From assembly GCA_965203605.1 (NCBI GenBank), contig OZ241902.1, positions 3,596,001-3,660,000 of the forward strand: DNA of 64,000 bases, in the 5' to 3' direction. How positions within the stretch are numbered: position 1 is the stretch's first letter; every line of letters begins with the position of its first letter. Made by a program: the position numbers and the translations under genes. Source of the DNA: JAPOUP01 sp965203605. Lineage in GTDB: Bacteria > Pseudomonadota > Alphaproteobacteria > Rhodobacterales > Rhodobacteraceae. The notes below the pieces were generated by a model that searched no databases, was not told the origin of the DNA, and worked only from the letters and a program-made list of their open reading frames with translations. This document shows positions 1 to 7,383 of this stretch, one piece after another.

Positions 1-326
1 TCGAAGGTTTCCGGCGTGGCGTCCTCCCAATCACAGTGGCCCGCAGTCGCGAGCGTCAACGCACCGCATTCATACATGAGGTTCTGGCCCGTCTCCGCCA
101 TGAGCTCCAACCAGCGCGTTCGACTCTCCCGTGCCCAAAGCGTGTAGAACTCGTCCCGACCGGAAATCGACCGGATCATCCGGTTATAGTCGGTCGAGGC
201 GGCCCGGGCATGGCCTGGCTCCCAACGATCGATCAGCGTCACCTGTGCGCCTCTACGTTGCAGGTGCAGCGCGGACATCGAACCGGCTATTCCCGCGCCC
301 ACGACAATGATATTGATGGAACTCAT
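1..326 (-). CDS. FAD-dependent oxidoreductase, DAO family (N-terminal part)
   Basis: The reading frame starts at an ATG at 326 and runs off the left edge, giving about 108 residues. It opens with a beta strand and the dinucleotide-binding motif VGAGIAGSMSA (about residues 9-19), followed by an acidic residue at the end of the second strand (LIDRWEPG). The segment DYNRMIRS resembles monomeric sarcosine oxidase and amadoriase-type amine oxidases. Such enzymes oxidise a C-N bond with FAD and release an aldehyde or keto product and H2O2. It is divergent from the microcompartment operon and shares its operator at 354-370, so it may make the aldehyde used by the compartment; that role is inference. 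The substrate cannot be told from this fragment. Confidence 0.85.
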   Translation of the reverse strand, partial: MSSINIIVVGAGIAGSMSALHLQRRGAQVTLIDRWEPGHARAASTDYNRMIRSISGRDEFYTLWARESRTRWLELMAETGQNLMYECGALTLATAGHCDWEDATPETF

Positions 327-353
327 GGAAAGTCCTTGCAGCGCTCTGTATTT

Positions 354-370
354 CTGTATACTGTATACAG
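354..370. promoter_or_regulatory. TGTATAC-type operator in the divergent promoter region
   Basis: The 17-bp sequence CTGTATACTGTATACAG lies between the divergent FAD oxidase and ligase genes and is followed by a further partial copy (GATACAG). It contains the palindrome TGTATACA, like sites bound by many GntR-family regulators. The exact reverse complement is present at 7318-7334 before the transporter genes, which makes chance unlikely. No GntR gene is in the window, so the regulator is unidentified. Confidence 0.7.
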
Positions 371-412
371 GATACAGTGTTCTGGCAAGTGCTGTGACTC
401 AGGGAGAAAGAT

Positions 413-1708
413 GTGTCGAATCAAGATTTTGGTCTGCCAGAAGGCATTCATACCGTAGCCATGGGAATTGGCGACGCCAACGGAATCATGCGGGGCAAGC
501 GGATTCCTGCAAGCCATTGGGACACGACATGCAGTGGCGGAAACGCAATGTCGATCGCGACTTTCGCCATCGATATGACCTGCGACGTCTGGGATACGCC
601 CTATGTCAATTTCGGCAACGGTTACCCGGATATGCACGTCTTTCCGAACAGCCGTCCGGTCGAGATGCCTTGGGAGCCAGGCGTAGCGGTCTGCTTTGGC
701 CGGGCCGAGGGAACGGATCACAAGCCTGTTCCCCTTGACCCCCGGATGGCTTTGGTCCGTCAGGTCGAGCGCGCCGCCTCCTTGGGTTACACTGTCAATG
801 TCGGAACGGAACTCGAATTCTACCTGCTGGATCCGGAAACAGCCCTGCCGAAGGATCAGGGCATCGGAGTCTATGGCCTGGACCGCGCCGCAGAACTCGA
901 ACATGTCCTCGGCCCGATCCGTCGGCAGATCAATGAATGTGGCATCCCGATCGAGCAGTCAAATCCAGAATACGCCGCGGGACAGGTTGAGGTCAACATC
1001 CGCTATGATGAGGCGCTGAAGGCTGCCGACCGGGTGGTGCTGTTCCGCAGTCTTGTGCGCCAGCTCGCGTCGGCGAATGGTTACCGCGCCACCTTCATGG
1101 CCAAGCCCTTCCTCGATGAGTCCGGAAACGGGTTCCACACCCATTATTCCCTCTGGAAGGGCGACACCAACGTCTTCAGTGACAACGGAAAGCTCAGTGG
1201 TCTGGGACGCTGCTTCGTTGGGGGTCTGCAGAAGCGCATGGCGGAAATGGCGATCTGCGGTTCACCGACGCCAAATGGTTTCCGAAGGAGGCAGCCCTAC
1301 TCGTTCTGCCCAATCAACAACACCTGGGGAGGGGACAACCGGACCGTGGGAATTCGTGTCATTGAAGGATCGTCAGGCGCGACCCGCGTCGAGAAGCGAG
1401 ACGCCGGCGCGGATGCCAATCCCTATTACCTGCTTGCAGCCGAGATTGCGGCTGGATTGGACGGCATTGAGCAGGAGACCGAGCCTTCCGCCAAAACCGA
1501 AGGCAACGGGTATGAGTCCGGGGAGGCCGAACCGATTCCAACCGACGCGCCAACCGCAGTCGCGCTCGCCCGTGGTTCGGACTGGCTTAGGGACGTGATG
1601 GGTGCCGACTGTCACGAACTCTACCTGCAGCAGGCCGAGCGCGAAATCGACTTCATGGCTGGTCAGATCACTCCGGTCGAAACCCAACGCTACCTTACGA
1701 ACTTCTGA
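413..1708 (+). CDS. glutamine synthetase family ligase (gamma-glutamyl-amine type)
   Basis: The 431-residue product has the glutamine synthetase fold: an N-terminal region with DANGIMRGKR (residues 21-30), metal-ligand glutamates in GTELEFYLLD (E133, E135) and QVEVN (E193), the His of GNGFHTHYSLW (H242) and the glutamate-site arginine in GGDNRTVGIR (R310). Spacing and wording are closer to the PuuA/GlnT class that joins glutamate to amines than to housekeeping GlnA. Translation starts at a GTG preceded by AGGGAGAAAG. The stop overlaps the next start as TGATG, so the gene leads the microcompartment operon. A plausible role is gamma-glutamylation of an amine before oxidation by the divergent FAD enzyme, as in the Puu pathway. 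The true amine is unknown. Confidence 0.9.
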   Translation: MSNQDFGLPEGIHTVAMGIGDANGIMRGKRIPASHWDTTCSGGNAMSIATFAIDMTCDVWDTPYVNFGNGYPDMHVFPNSRPVEMPWEPGVAVCFGRAEGTDHKPVPLDPRMALVRQVERAASLGYTVNVGTELEFYLLDPETALPKDQGIGVYGLDRAAELEHVLGPIRRQINECGIPIEQSNPEYAAGQVEVNIRYDEALKAADRVVLFRSLVRQLASANGYRATFMAKPFLDESGNGFHTHYSLWKGDTNVFSDNGKLSGLGRCFVGGLQKRMAEMAICGSPTPNGFRRRQPYSFCPINNTWGGDNRTVGIRVIEGSSGATRVEKRDAGADANPYYLLAAEIAAGLDGIEQETEPSAKTEGNGYESGEAEPIPTDAPTAVALARGSDWLRDVMGADCHELYLQQAEREIDFMAGQITPVETQRYLTNF

Positions 1709-1980
1709 TGAAGATCGGTCGTGTCACAGGAACCGTAACCGCAACGGCAAAGGACGCCCGGCTGGTTGGACTGAAGTTGCTTGTCGCTGACGTCATCGAC
1801 GGAGCGGGCAACGTCCTGGAATCATCGCTGGTGGCTGTCGATACCTGTGGGGCCGGCGTCGGGGATGGGATCCTGATCACATTCGGCACCGCCGCAAGGC
1901 TTCCTCAGGGAATGTCCGGTGCGCCTGTTGACGCCGCTGCTGTGGCAGTGGTGGACCGCATCGACATCAGTCTGGGGTAA
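1708..1980 (+). CDS. EutN/CcmL-family microcompartment vertex protein (BMC-P)
   Basis: The 90-residue product matches the EutN/CcmL pentamer family in size and pattern. It begins MKIGRVTGTVTAT, has the LVGLKLLVADVID strand region, a VAVDTCGAGVGDGILI segment (glycine-rich, residues about 42-57) and ends in a DAAAVAVVDRIDIS strand. Such proteins close the twelve vertices of a microcompartment shell. It is the only BMC-P gene in the operon, so one pentamer type would cap all vertices. The start codon overlaps the stop of the ligase gene, indicating translational coupling. Confidence 0.92.
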   Translation: MKIGRVTGTVTATAKDARLVGLKLLVADVIDGAGNVLESSLVAVDTCGAGVGDGILITFGTAARLPQGMSGAPVDAAAVAVVDRIDISLG

Positions 1981-2059
1981 GGAAGGGCCCGGTATTCCGG
2001 AAACGGGCTGTGGCCCGGGCGACACAGAGGACACGAAAGAACAATCAAGGAGAGTACAA

Positions 2060-2356
2060 ATGGCGAAACCAGCAGCAGGCCAGACGGCGCTTGGCATGAT
2101 CGAAACCCGGGGCCTTGTGGCCTCGATCGAGGCAGCTGACGCAATGGTCAAGGCGGCATCGGTGAACATCGTCTGCCAGACCAGATCCGGAGGTGGTTTG
2201 GTCTCGACACTGGTACGCGGAGAGGTCGGCGCGGTGAAGGCGGCGACCGACGCAGGTGCGACGGCAGCGAACAGGGTTGGCGAGGTCGTCGCGGTTCATG
2301 TCATTGCGAGGCCGCACGATGAACTGGAATCGATCATTGAGACTCTGGCAGGATAG
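2060..2356 (+). CDS. BMC-H shell hexamer protein (PduA/EutM type)
   Basis: The ATG at 2060 is preceded by a good ribosome site (AAGGAGAG) and gives a 98-residue single-domain BMC protein. The sequence TALGMIETRGLVASIEAAD and the later VRGEVGAVKAATDAG and VHVIARPH blocks are nearly canonical. The pore loop, usually KIGSG or KIGGG, reads TRSGGG, which adds a positive charge and may reflect the metabolite that passes. It is the only hexamer gene in the operon and would form most of the shell facets. The frame is open further upstream, but only this start gives the conserved N terminus. Confidence 0.96.
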   Translation: MAKPAAGQTALGMIETRGLVASIEAADAMVKAASVNIVCQTRSGGGLVSTLVRGEVGAVKAATDAGATAANRVGEVVAVHVIARPHDELESIIETLAG

Positions 2357-2432
2357 GGTCGTAAGGAGGCCTCAAGAACCGTTTCCGGATGCTGGATGCT
2401 CTTGAAGCGGGTCTTGAGGATGGGAAAGGGTG

Positions 2433-3617
2433 ATGGGCAGCGATTTCACTGACTTCGCCGAGGCGGCGGTGCGACGGGTTTCCGCGCCTGTTGCCGCTTC
2501 GCCCGGTTTTTCCCGGATCGCGTTGCTGGGAGGTGGCGAAGACGCTCGGCTTTTCGCCGCACTTTGCCTTGCTGAAGGCGCCGATGTGACACTGTTCTCT
2601 GCCTATGGCGCGGAACTGGAATCAATGCGCGCGTCATCCGGAATTTCGCTTCGGGGTGCCGGGCCGGTTGGAACGTATCAGGTCGACCGTGACGGTGTGC
2701 AGTCCGTACGAACGACGGCGGAACTTGACGCTGCTGTCAGAGATGCTGAGGTCATCTTCCTGACCGGGCCCGTGCATAAGCAACGTACCTACGCTATGGT
2801 GCTGGCGGATCATCTCATCGACGGGCAGGTTCTGGTCCTCGCGCCAGGGCGCTCTCTGGGTGCTCTGGAAACCGCGTGGTTCCTACGGATAGGAGGAGCC
2901 ACTGCGGATGTCACAATCGTCGAGGCACAGGGGCTTCCCTACTGGATAAGCGCGGAGGGCGCCGTCCTGCACCTGTCGGAAGCGGAACGACCGGTTGCGG
3001 CCACGCTCCCTAGCGGGCGGCAACACGTTCTTGCCCGGCTGCAGCGATTGATGCCTTCAACTCCGAAAGACAGTGTCGTCGCCTCGGGCTTCACGGACGG
3101 TTCCGCTCTGGTGGAATTCCCCGCACTTCTCATGAGTGGCCCGGCTATCGGATCGGGTGCCATTCGGGTACCGGCGGGTGGCAACCCTCTTCGGGAGAAT
3201 CAGACCTTCGCCGCATTGATTGGCCCCGAACAAAGGCGTGTCATCAATCTTCTGGCGGAGGAACGTCGTGCCGTCGCGCAGGCGTATGGCATTCGGGATC
3301 TTCCTGACCTGGACGCATGGATAACCGCCCATGCCGGTGCGGAACGTGGCGCAGGCGCACGGCCCGTTCCCGGACCGGATGGAGCGAAGCGGCTTCTCCG
3401 CGACGGCGTCATCGGCTCGCTAGTTCCATTGGACTCCGCAGCGAAGCTCACTGGAACCGATGTTCCAGTCACCCGCTCCATGATCACTCTCGCCTCCGCG
3501 GTTCTCGGTGCTGATGTCGCTGCCGCAGGCCGCCGCCTCGACACGATCGGAATCGATGCAACGGATGCCGACCGCGCCCGCAAGGCAATGGACAAAGTCG
3601 CCACGGGAGGCCGCTAA
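2433..3617 (+). CDS. opine/octopine dehydrogenase-like NAD(P)-binding protein
   Basis: The product is about 394 residues with an N-terminal Rossmann domain (ALLGGGEDARLFAALC, counted from the GTG three bases upstream as residues 31-46) and a helical C-terminal half. The blocks DGQVLVLAPGRSLGALE and DVTIVEAQGLPY are typical of the octopine/nopaline dehydrogenase family, which reductively joins or oxidatively splits amino acids and keto acids. Where that family usually has a His-Pro pair near the active site, this protein appears to read VEFPALLMSG (F230-P231), so catalysis may differ or be lost. An in-frame GTG lies directly before the chosen ATG. It lies in the middle of the microcompartment operon and overlaps the next gene as TAATG. 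It could be the signature enzyme of the compartment, but this is inference. Confidence 0.75.
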   Translation: MGSDFTDFAEAAVRRVSAPVAASPGFSRIALLGGGEDARLFAALCLAEGADVTLFSAYGAELESMRASSGISLRGAGPVGTYQVDRDGVQSVRTTAELDAAVRDAEVIFLTGPVHKQRTYAMVLADHLIDGQVLVLAPGRSLGALETAWFLRIGGATADVTIVEAQGLPYWISAEGAVLHLSEAERPVAATLPSGRQHVLARLQRLMPSTPKDSVVASGFTDGSALVEFPALLMSGPAIGSGAIRVPAGGNPLRENQTFAALIGPEQRRVINLLAEERRAVAQAYGIRDLPDLDAWITAHAGAERGAGARPVPGPDGAKRLLRDGVIGSLVPLDSAAKLTGTDVPVTRSMITLASAVLGADVAAAGRRLDTIGIDATDADRARKAMDKVATGGR

Positions 3618-4996
3618 TGGATGCGGATCTCAGATCCATCGCGTCAGCCCGCCGCTGCGCCGAGACGGCGTTTGAAGCCTACAGGCAGTTCCTCGGCACT
3701 GACCCTGACCATATTGATTCCATTGTCGAGGCCATGGCTTCCGCAGTCGAACCCGAAGCGAAGCGCCTCGGCCAAATGGCACACGAGGAAACCGGCTACG
3801 GCAATCCCGAGCATAAGCGTGTCAAGGACCTGATGAACGCGCGCGGCACTGCGGATTGGCTGCGTGGCGTAACCACACTTGGAATGCTCTGGCGCGATGA
3901 TGCGACCAAAGTCGCCGCATTCGGTGAGCCCATGGGCGTCGTCGCCGCACTGATCCCAGTGACCAACCCTACATCCACTGTGATATTCAAGGTGCTGAGT
4001 GCCGTAAAGTCCGGCAATGCGATCGTATGCGCCCCTCACCCCCGCGCGGTCAGATGCGGCAATGAGGTTGCCCGGATCATGTCAGGTGCGGCCGAAGGGA
4101 TGGGTGCGCCAAAAGGCTTGATCCAATGCCTTGAGGAAGTGACGCTTCAGGGAACCGCCGAGTTGATGCGCCACCGGCGGACCTCCGTCATCATGGCAAC
4201 CGGCGGACCTGGGATGGTACGGGCCGCCTATTCGTCTGGCAAACCAACATTGGCGGTCGGTGCTGGCAACGTCCCCTGCTACGTCCATGGTTCCATGGCG
4301 AGTGACCTGCGCGAGGTCGCCGAGCAGATTGTCGCGTCAAAGAGTTTCGACTTCGGTACGGCCTGCGTATCGGAGCAGGCCGTCATCGCCGATCCCGAAA
4401 TCGCGCGGGAGCTTCGGCAGGAACTGAAGCTTGCGGGCTGCTATTTCTGCACACCTGCCGAGGCGGACCGACTGGCCCGAACGATATTCCTGGATGGCAG
4501 GTCCATGAATCCCGAGCGCGTGGGCCAGGCACCCGGGAGACTGGCGGAGCTTGCGGGATTCTCGTTGCCGCCCCGTACCAAGTGCATTGTCAGCGAAGAG
4601 AGCGAAGTCGGATGGCAGCGCCCTCTTTCAGCCGAGAAGCTCAATCCGGTTCTGGCATTCTACGAAGCCAAGGACAGCAACCATGCGATCGAACTGTCCC
4701 ATGCGGTGGCGGAATTTGGAGGCTGGGGCCATACCGCAGTGGTGCATAGCCATGCTCCGGAAATCGTCGCCCGATTTTCCACAATTCCCACAGGTCGCGT
4801 GCTCGTCAATGTTCCGGCGATTCACGGCGGAGCTGGATACGCGACGGATCTGGAGCCAAGCTTCATGCTTGGCACCGGCACCTGGTCAGGATCGATGACT
4901 TCAGACAACGTCACTGCGCTTCATCTGATCAATATCAAGCGGGTGGCATGGGCGAACCGGCCCTGGCGCGACATTCATGAGGAGTTCGGTGCATGA
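3617..4996 (+). CDS. CoA-acylating aldehyde dehydrogenase (EutE/PduP/SauS-like)
   Basis: The 459-residue product is an aldehyde dehydrogenase of the CoA-acylating class. Visible features are the substrate and cofactor block PVTNPTSTVIFK (114-125), ATGGPGMV (194-201), GAGNVPCYV (215-223) and the catalytic cysteine in SFDFGTACVSEQ (C250). It would turn an aldehyde plus CoA and NAD into acyl-CoA and NADH, the core reaction of catabolic microcompartments. It begins directly with the dehydrogenase domain and lacks the roughly 30-residue N-terminal extension with encapsulation helix seen in EutE and PduP. It overlaps the BMC-T start by 4 bp (ATGA). Sulfoacetaldehyde dehydrogenases are also close relatives, so the aldehyde cannot be named. 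Confidence 0.93.
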   Translation: MDADLRSIASARRCAETAFEAYRQFLGTDPDHIDSIVEAMASAVEPEAKRLGQMAHEETGYGNPEHKRVKDLMNARGTADWLRGVTTLGMLWRDDATKVAAFGEPMGVVAALIPVTNPTSTVIFKVLSAVKSGNAIVCAPHPRAVRCGNEVARIMSGAAEGMGAPKGLIQCLEEVTLQGTAELMRHRRTSVIMATGGPGMVRAAYSSGKPTLAVGAGNVPCYVHGSMASDLREVAEQIVASKSFDFGTACVSEQAVIADPEIARELRQELKLAGCYFCTPAEADRLARTIFLDGRSMNPERVGQAPGRLAELAGFSLPPRTKCIVSEESEVGWQRPLSAEKLNPVLAFYEAKDSNHAIELSHAVAEFGGWGHTAVVHSHAPEIVARFSTIPTGRVLVNVPAIHGGAGYATDLEPSFMLGTGTWSGSMTSDNVTALHLINIKRVAWANRPWRDIHEEFGA

Positions 4997-5616
4997 GTGA
5001 CATCACGATCAGGGCGCTGATGCAGATTGACAACCTGCAGCCCAAGTTCGCCGCCTACAACGGTGCAACGGTGCAGGGTTCCATTCCACTCTCTGGCGAC
5101 ACCGTTCTGGTCGGTGAACTGGCCCCGGGAAACTGCGTTTTCCCGCTGATCGACCGGGCGCTGAAGGCGTCATCTGTCGAGGCCACAACACAGTTGGTTG
5201 AACGGGAGTTCGGTTTCTTCATCCTTCGTTCACCATCGAACGCCGAAGTGACCCAGGCAAGGAACGCAATTCTTGGCGAACTGGGCGCGGCGATGTCCGA
5301 CCGCCTTAAACCAAGTATAGCATCGACCCAGATCATCACGTCGGTCGAGCCCTATCAGGCCCAGTTGCTGAACAAGTGGCGCAAGGGAACGCTGGTTGTG
5401 CCCGGCCAGACCCTTGGCATTATCGAGTGTGCACCTGCCGCGTATGTGTCAATTGCGGCGAATGAAGCGGAGAAGGCTGCCGAAATCGACATAGTCGAGG
5501 TCCGGGCCGTGGGTAGGTTCGGCCGACTTTTCATATCTGGTTCCGAGGATTCGGTGACAACCGCTGTCGAAGCCGCATCGAGCGCGGTCGAAGCGGTGGA
5601 AGGCCGCGAAGCCTAG
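4993..5616 (+). CDS. BMC-T tandem-domain shell trimer protein
   Basis: The 207-residue product contains two BMC domains in tandem: the first covers roughly residues 5-95 and the second, with PGQTLGIIECAPAAYVSIAANEAEKAA and the strand IVEVRAVGRFGRLFISG, covers roughly 105-205. Trimers of this type form pseudohexameric tiles, often with gated or cofactor-bearing pores. No cysteine is placed as in PduT for an iron-sulfur site. It overlaps the dehydrogenase gene upstream by 4 bp and ends immediately before the next start. It is the only BMC-T in the operon. Confidence 0.92.
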   Translation: MSDITIRALMQIDNLQPKFAAYNGATVQGSIPLSGDTVLVGELAPGNCVFPLIDRALKASSVEATTQLVEREFGFFILRSPSNAEVTQARNAILGELGAAMSDRLKPSIASTQIITSVEPYQAQLLNKWRKGTLVVPGQTLGIIECAPAAYVSIAANEAEKAAEIDIVEVRAVGRFGRLFISGSEDSVTTAVEAASSAVEAVEGREA

Positions 5617-6795
5617 ATGGGAAGGGTCGTCGGGTCCGAGACGATTGAGGACGCCAGGCAACGCGGGCGAACCGTCTTCGAGATCCTTCCTGGCGACATC
5701 GTTACCGAGATGGCGCGGGAAACCGCCGCGAGAATCGGGATCCGATTGGCCAACGGACCTCTGGAGCGAGCGGTTCCCGTCCGCACGGATGGCACGACAG
5801 CAATGAGGCGCGTCCTCTACCGCAGGTCAGCGAAGTGGGCGGCACCCGCCGGGTTTGTTCGACCGCAGTCACGGAGATTGTCCAGACTGGCGATCATCGG
5901 TGCCGGTGGCGTGGGGGGCAACATTGCACACCTCGCCGCGAACGCGAACATCGCAAGAGAGATTGTCCTGGTTGACATCGCCCGCGGACTCGCCGCCGCA
6001 ACAGCACTCGACCTCAACCATGCTGCCGGCATCACCGGCACTGGTACACGCTGTTCCGGCGGGGAGGATCCGGGCCTGATCTCCGATGCGGATGTTGTGG
6101 TTGTCACGGCAGGTCGGGCGCGGGCGCCTGGAATGGGCCGCGCCGATCTTGCAGGGATCAACAGACGCGTCATCCATGTGGCTGCCGAGGCGATTCAGAC
6201 CCAGACCCCACTTGCGGTTGTCGTCGTTGTAACCAACCCCCTTGATGAAATGACAGCGGAAATGCTCCAGGCCACTGGATTCCCACGTGAGCGGGTACTC
6301 GGTATGGCCGGTACTCTGGATTCCAGCCGCTTCCGCAGCGCCGTCGCCGCCGCGGCCGGAGTCGAACCTGCCGATGTCAGCGCCATCACGCTCGGCAGCC
6401 ACGGGGATGAAATGATACCTCTTGCCTCTCTGGCACGCATCAAGGGCCAGCCCCTGTCAAAGTTTCTGACGGAAGGGGAGATCGAGGCGTGCAGCAATGA
6501 GGCAGTCGCCGGCGGTGGCCACGTTGTGGCGCTCAGGAGATCGGGCTCCGCCACGATCGCACCAGCCCATGCAACCATCGAGCTGCTCGACCACATACGT
6601 GGCGCCCGCGCCGGACCCGTTCCCGTTTCGGTGATGCTCAAGGGAGAATACGGCATCGAAGGCGTGGTGCTGGGAGTCCCCGCGCATCTTGGTGCGACCG
6701 GGTTGATCCGTGTCGAACTCCTGAACCTCACCGAGACCGAGCGCATGTCGCTTCAATCTGCGGCTGACGCGATTCACGCCCGGTTGTCGCAATGA
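5617..6795 (+). CDS. malate/lactate dehydrogenase family protein with BMC-type N-terminal extension
   Basis: Residues about 88-392 form a complete malate dehydrogenase-like enzyme. They include the NAD motif IIGAGGVGGNIAH (93-105), Asp120 ending the second strand (NAD preference), the mobile loop RARAPGMGRADL with arginines 169 and 175 as in malate rather than lactate dehydrogenases, NPLDEMT (207-213), SSRFR (236-240) and the catalytic His262 in SHGDE. The first ~85 residues are extra; GRTVFEILPGDIVTEMARE resembles the N-terminal segment of EutQ and other microcompartment enzymes. The extension may tether the enzyme to the lumen or shell. It may recycle NADH made by the aldehyde dehydrogenase, replacing the usual alcohol dehydrogenase; this is inference. 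Confidence 0.85.
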   Translation: MGRVVGSETIEDARQRGRTVFEILPGDIVTEMARETAARIGIRLANGPLERAVPVRTDGTTAMRRVLYRRSAKWAAPAGFVRPQSRRLSRLAIIGAGGVGGNIAHLAANANIAREIVLVDIARGLAAATALDLNHAAGITGTGTRCSGGEDPGLISDADVVVVTAGRARAPGMGRADLAGINRRVIHVAAEAIQTQTPLAVVVVVTNPLDEMTAEMLQATGFPRERVLGMAGTLDSSRFRSAVAAAAGVEPADVSAITLGSHGDEMIPLASLARIKGQPLSKFLTEGEIEACSNEAVAGGGHVVALRRSGSATIAPAHATIELLDHIRGARAGPVPVSVMLKGEYGIEGVVLGVPAHLGATGLIRVELLNLTETERMSLQSAADAIHARLSQ

Positions 6796-7220
6796 TCCGC
6801 AAATTCAGTTCGGGCGGGCGTTTTGAGGAGGTCGGCAGCTACTCCCGCGCAAAGAGGGTTGGAGCATTCGTCTACATTGCCGGAACCACCGCCATCGAGC
6901 CGTCCGGCAGGCTGCATGCTCCGGGCGACTGTTATGCCCAGTCGGTATTCATCCTTGCCCGCATCGAGAACGCCCTCAGGCAGGTCGGCGCTGAAATGCG
7001 CCATGTTGTCCGCACACGAGCCTACCTGACAGACATGGATCAGGCAGGCGGATTCGTCCGTGCTCATGGCGAAGCATTCAAAGGCATCGATCCCGTGCTT
7101 ACGGGAGTCCAGGCAGGCTTGACGCAGCCTGGAATGATGGTCGAGGTCGACGTCGATGCCATCGTCCATGAGGCACTCGGTCTCCAGAAGTCCATGCATG
7201 GAGCTGATCGGAAGCAATGA
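6792..7220 (+). CDS. Rid (YjgF/YER057c/UK114) family protein
   Basis: The 142-residue product has the Rid fold signature: VYIAGTTAIEPSG near residue 28, QSVFILARIENALRQVGAEMRHVVRTRAYLTD in the middle and a final VEVDVDAIV strand. RidA proteins hydrolyse reactive imines or enamines formed by amine-oxidising and PLP enzymes. The residue equivalent to the catalytic arginine of RidA (PARS in that family) appears to be leucine here (DPVLTG), so it may belong to a subgroup with another substrate. It overlaps the dehydrogenase gene by 4 bp and ends the microcompartment operon. Its presence supports chemistry involving imines. Confidence 0.88.
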   Translation: MIRKFSSGGRFEEVGSYSRAKRVGAFVYIAGTTAIEPSGRLHAPGDCYAQSVFILARIENALRQVGAEMRHVVRTRAYLTDMDQAGGFVRAHGEAFKGIDPVLTGVQAGLTQPGMMVEVDVDAIVHEALGLQKSMHGADRKQ

Positions 7221-7317
7221 GTGGCCGTTCACCGTAAGCATCTGGACGGCGCCTCCGCCCGCCTTTTCCGGCAGCTAAGGGCGATTTCGATTGACTCTGC
7301 CCAAGAGCGTTTGCTTT

Positions 7318-7334
7318 CTGTATACAGTATACAG
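7318..7334. promoter_or_regulatory. TGTATAC-type operator before the transporter genes
   Basis: The 17-bp sequence CTGTATACAGTATACAG is the exact reverse complement of the site at 354-370. It ends 49 bp before the start of the binding-protein gene, a good place for repression of that promoter. The match ties the transporter to the microcompartment operon and the FAD oxidase. Confidence 0.7.
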
Positions 7335-7383
7335 TGAATGATGCATGGGCAGATGCCATTCCAGAACCAAGGGAGGTTAAACA

